From the NCBI GenBank assembly GCA_903926695.1, contig CAIYKK010000037.1, positions 1 through 7,912 of the forward strand: a stretch of 7,912 nt of DNA, given 5' to 3'. Below the pieces are notes generated by a model. The model saw only the letters and a list, made by a program, of their open reading frames with translations. It made no database searches and was not told where the DNA came from. The stretch is from an uncultured Burkholderiales bacterium (GTDB lineage: Bacteria; Pseudomonadota; Gammaproteobacteria; Burkholderiales; Burkholderiaceae_C). This document shows positions 5,118 to 7,912 of the stretch, one piece after another. Every line of letters starts with the position of its first letter. The first letter of the stretch is position 1. The translations under genes and the position numbers were made by a program.

Positions 5118-7912
5118 TCAGGCCGAGACCGGCTCGACAGGGGCAGCGCCGGGCAGGCGCACGCGGGCGGACAGGCGGTGATGTACGCCCGCAAAGACCA
5201 GCGGCACAAACACCAGCGTTGAAAGGGTGGCAGCCAACAGGCCGCCAATCACGGCGCGGCCCAGCGGGGCGTTTTGCTCGCCGCCTTCGCCCAAGCCGAT
5301 GGCCATCGGAATCATGCCGATGATCATGGCCAGCGCCGTCATCAGGACCGGGCGCAGCCGCGTCGATCCCGCTTCCAGCGCGGCGCTGAGCGCGGGCACG
5401 CCTTCGCTCAGGCGCTGGCGGGCAAACGACACGACCAAAATGCTGTTGGCCGTGGCCACGCCGACGGTCATGATGGCACCGGTCAGGGCGGGCACTGACA
5501 GCGGCGTGCCCGTCAGGTAAAGCATCCAGGCAATCCCGGCCAGCGCGGCGGGCAGGCTGGACACGATGATGAGCGCGTCCAGCCACGACTGAAAATTGAC
5601 CACCAGCAGCAAATACACCAGCACGATGGCCAGCGCCAACCCCCAGATCAGCGAAGAAAATGCGGTGCGCAGCGTCTCGATCTGGCCGCGCACGGTGATT
5701 TCGGAGCCGCGTGGCAGCTTTTCACGCGCTTTGACGATGAGCTTTTCAATGTCGGCATAGGTGCCGGCCAAATCCCGGCCATCGACGCTGGCGTAGAGAT
5801 CGATGACCGGCGCGATGTTGTAGTGCGACACATTGGCCTGCTGGCTGGCGGACTTGACCGACACCACATTGCCCAGCAACTGCGGCTCACGCGGCTGGCC
5901 GTTGCTGCTCGGCGCATTGACCGGCAGACTGAGCATGGCACCCAGGCTGTCGATGTCGTACTGGGGCACCTGCACCGCGACGTTATAAACGCTGCCGTTG
6001 GCCGGGTTCATCCAGTAAGTCGGCGAAGTCTGAAAGCTCGAACTGAGCGAAACCATCACGTTTTGCGCCACGTCGCGGGCCACCAGCCCGGTTTGCGCCA
6101 GGCGCGAGCGGTCCATGTCCAGCTGGAGCGCGCGGCGGTTGAAACGCTGGTAGAGCACGGGGTCCACCGCGCCCGGCACCTGTCGAATCTGGTTGAGCAG
6201 CGTGGCGGCCACTGCCAGGTTCTCGGCCGTCTTTACCCCCTGGATCTGGATGTCGATGGGCGCGCTCAGGCCGAAGTTGAGCGTCTGGCTGACCATGTCG
6301 GCGCTCTGGAAATAGAACTCGTTGCCCGGAAAGTCGCGCGGCAGCGTCTCGCGCAGGGCGCGGATATGGCCTTGCGTGGGCTGGTGGTCTTTCTTGAGCG
6401 AGACCATGATTTCCACGTCGCTGCTGTCGATGGTGCCGTTGTTGTTGTAAACCGTGTTGTAGGGCGTGTACGGCCCGCCGACGATATCGACGATGCTCGC
6501 CGCGTCCTCGCCCACGACTTCGCGGATGCGCCGCTCCACCTTGTCCACGAAAGTCGGCATCTCGTCCAGGCTGGCGCCCGCCGGGGCGCGCACATGCAGG
6601 CGGATCTGGCCCGCGTCCACCGTTGGGAAAAAATCCCGGCCCAGCGCCGCGTACAAGCCGCCCGAGAGCAGCGCAAAAGCCAAAAACCCGCTGCCGAACA
6701 GCGCCTTGCGCTGCAGCAGCGCCGCCAGCACCACGGCATAAGCATGACGAAAACGCTCAAACCAAGCATCAAAAGCCAGATGAATACGCCGGAAATACCC
6801 CGGCGCGCGTCGCCCTTCGCCCGTATGGCGCGCTTGATGGCGCATCAAATACATCACCAGCGTCGGCACCAGTGTGCGCGACAAAATATAAGATGCCGCC
6901 ATCGCAAACACCACCGCCTGCGCCAGCGGCATGAACAGCTTGCCCGCCACGCCGGGCAGGAAAAACAGCGGTACAAAGGCGATGCAAATGCAGCTCGTCG
7001 CCACCAGCGCGGGCGTGGCGATTTCGGCGGCACCGTCCAAAATCGCCTGATGCGGTGTTTTTCCCAAGTGCAGGTGGCGCTCGACATTTTCAATTTCCAC
7101 CGTAGCGTCATCGACCAGAATGCCGACCGCCAGTGCCAGCCCGCCCAGCGTCATGATGTTGATGCTCTGGCCGATCAGGTGCAGCGCAATCAGCGAGCAC
7201 AGGATGGACAGTGGAATCGACACGGCGATGATGGCCGTGCTGCGCCAGTTGCCCAAGAACAGCAGCAAGAGCGCGGCGGTCAGCGCACCGGCAATCAGCG
7301 CTTCATGCACCACCGACGCGATGGCCGCCGAGACAAACACCGACTGGTCCGCCAGCGGCGTGACCGTGATGTCTTCGGGCAGCGCCAGCAGCGCCTTGGG
7401 CAACTCGGCCTTGATGGCGTCAATGATGTCCAGCGTGGAGGCACCGCCGTTTTTCAGCACCGTCATCAACAGGCCGCGCTCGCCGTCGCGGCGCACGATG
7501 TTGGTCTGCGCCTGGGCGCCGTCGCGCACCTGGGCCACGTCGCGCACATAGACGGTGGCGCCGTTGACGGTGGTGATGGGGATGTCGCCCAGCTCGGCGA
7601 TGGTCGCTGGCGAGCCGTTCAGGGCAATGGCTATTTCCTGCCCGCCGATTTTGGCGGTGCCCGAAGGCAGCATCAGGTTTTGCACCTGCAGCGCGTTCAC
7701 CACGTCGATGGCGCTCAGGCCGCGCGAGGCCAGCGCCGGGCCGTTGATGTCGATGGAAATCTGGCGGAAGCGCCCGCCATAAGGCGCGGTCACCGCCGTG
7801 CCGGGAATCGTGATCAGCTTGGTGCGCAGCACGGTGAAAGCTTGTTCGTTCAACTCCTGCACACTGCGCGACGGGCTGCTGAAACCGAGCTGCAAAATCG
7901 GCAAATCAGTGG
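5118..7912 (-). CDS. RND efflux inner-membrane permease (5' truncated by window)
   Basis: The frame is open at the right edge and ends with TGA at 5118-5120, giving about 930 visible residues of an expected 1,050 or so. The TTG at 7902-7904 is internal; its Leu is counted as residue 1 here. TM1 and the first part of the porter domain are missing. Visible parts: porter domain (PYGGRFRQISIDI from 41), TM2-TM6 at about 200-350, TM7 near 400-420, the second porter/docking region at about 425-745, and TM8-TM12 at about 748-905. TM4 carries the family signature GILVDDATVEIENVER with D265 and D266, equivalent to the proton-relay Asp407/Asp408 of AcrB, which places it with the drug-type (HAE-like) permeases rather than the metal type. 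An Arg before Pro in TM11 (R851) matches AcrB Arg971. The TM10 position of AcrB Lys940 is Ala819. The adaptor follows after 20 nt. Substrate is unknown; a drug or other hydrophobic compound is the default for the family. Confidence 0.93.
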   Translation of the reverse strand, partial: TDLPILQLGFSSPSRSVQELNEQAFTVLRTKLITIPGTAVTAPYGGRFRQISIDINGPALASRGLSAIDVVNALQVQNLMLPSGTAKIGGQEIAIALNGSPATIAELGDIPITTVNGATVYVRDVAQVRDGAQAQTNIVRRDGERGLLMTVLKNGGASTLDIIDAIKAELPKALLALPEDITVTPLADQSVFVSAAIASVVHEALIAGALTAALLLLFLGNWRSTAIIAVSIPLSILCSLIALHLIGQSINIMTLGGLALAVGILVDDATVEIENVERHLHLGKTPHQAILDGAAEIATPALVATSCICIAFVPLFFLPGVAGKLFMPLAQAVVFAMAASYILSRTLVPTLVMYLMRHQARHTGEGRRAPGYFRRIHLAFDAWFERFRHAYAVVLAALLQRKALFGSGFLAFALLSGGLYAALGRDFFPTVDAGQIRLHVRAPAGASLDEMPTFVDKVERRIREVVGEDAASIVDIVGGPYTPYNTVYNNNGTIDSSDVEIMVSLKKDHQPTQGHIRALRETLPRDFPGNEFYFQSADMVSQTLNFGLSAPIDIQIQGVKTAENLAVAATLLNQIRQVPGAVDPVLYQRFNRRALQLDMDRSRLAQTGLVARDVAQNVMVSLSSSFQTSPTYWMNPANGSVYNVAVQVPQYDIDSLGAMLSLPVNAPSSNGQPREPQLLGNVVSVKSASQQANVSHYNIAPVIDLYASVDGRDLAGTYADIEKLIVKAREKLPRGSEITVRGQIETLRTAFSSLIWGLALAIVLVYLLLVVNFQSWLDALIIVSSLPAALAGIAWMLYLTGTPLSVPALTGAIMTVGVATANSILVVSFARQRLSEGVPALSAALEAGSTRLRPVLMTALAMIIGMIPMAIGLGEGGEQNAPLGRAVIGGLLAATLSTLVFVPLVFAGVHHRLSARVRLPGAAPVEPVSA

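Noticed and set aside
5098..5586. Upstream extension of the adaptor frame to a far Met, making a 645-residue protein.
   Set aside because: The added part lies wholly within the permease coding sequence and reads as a shadow of it. The ATG at 5097 sits 20 nt after the permease stop and fits operon spacing.
7902..7904. TTG as a start codon for the permease.
   Set aside because: The frame stays open to the window edge and the residues here match the interior of the porter domain, so the gene begins to the right of the window.
5118..7912. A metal-exporting (CusA-like) identity for the permease, suggested by the His-rich adaptor.
   Set aside because: TM4 reads VDDATVEIEN with two aspartates, the drug-type pattern, and not the metal-type VDxAVVVVEN. 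The adaptor histidines alone do not establish a metal substrate.

Overview
The window is about 7.9 kb of GC-rich DNA with tightly packed genes. Its protein features fit a betaproteobacterium of the order Burkholderiales, probably Comamonadaceae. This placement rests on recalled resemblance of the CcmI tail and the efflux proteins to that group, not on a search.

Left edge (1-577, + strand): the C-terminal part of CcmI, a TPR protein of the cytochrome c maturation system, cut by the window edge. It converges on the next gene across a 59-nt spacer. A short inverted repeat sits at the far end of that spacer, over the neighbour's stop codon.

Rest of the window (637-7912, all - strand): one compact cluster, read from right to left. 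It holds an RND inner-membrane permease (5' end off the window), an RND periplasmic adaptor of the HlyD/AcrA type, a NodT-type outer-membrane efflux lipoprotein, and an exported metallo-beta-lactamase-fold hydrolase. The gaps are 20 nt (permease to adaptor), a 4-nt stop/start overlap (adaptor to outer-membrane factor) and 28 nt (outer-membrane factor to hydrolase). This looks like a single transcription unit whose promoter lies beyond the right edge. The first three genes would form a complete tripartite pump from cytoplasm to outside. The fourth encodes a secreted dinuclear-zinc-type hydrolase whose substrate cannot be read from sequence.

No RNA genes, mobile elements, CRISPR arrays or integration sites were seen. 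The unusual points are a histidine-rich, three-residue-periodic extension at the cytoplasmic N-terminus of the adaptor, a polypurine G-rich tract encoding an abnormally long His-containing leader on the outer-membrane lipoprotein, a permease that has the paired TM4 aspartates but not the TM10 lysine of AcrB, and the two-part hydrolase attached to an efflux operon. None of these amounts to a clearly new system. The window is best read as an ordinary efflux operon with some distinctive embellishments.
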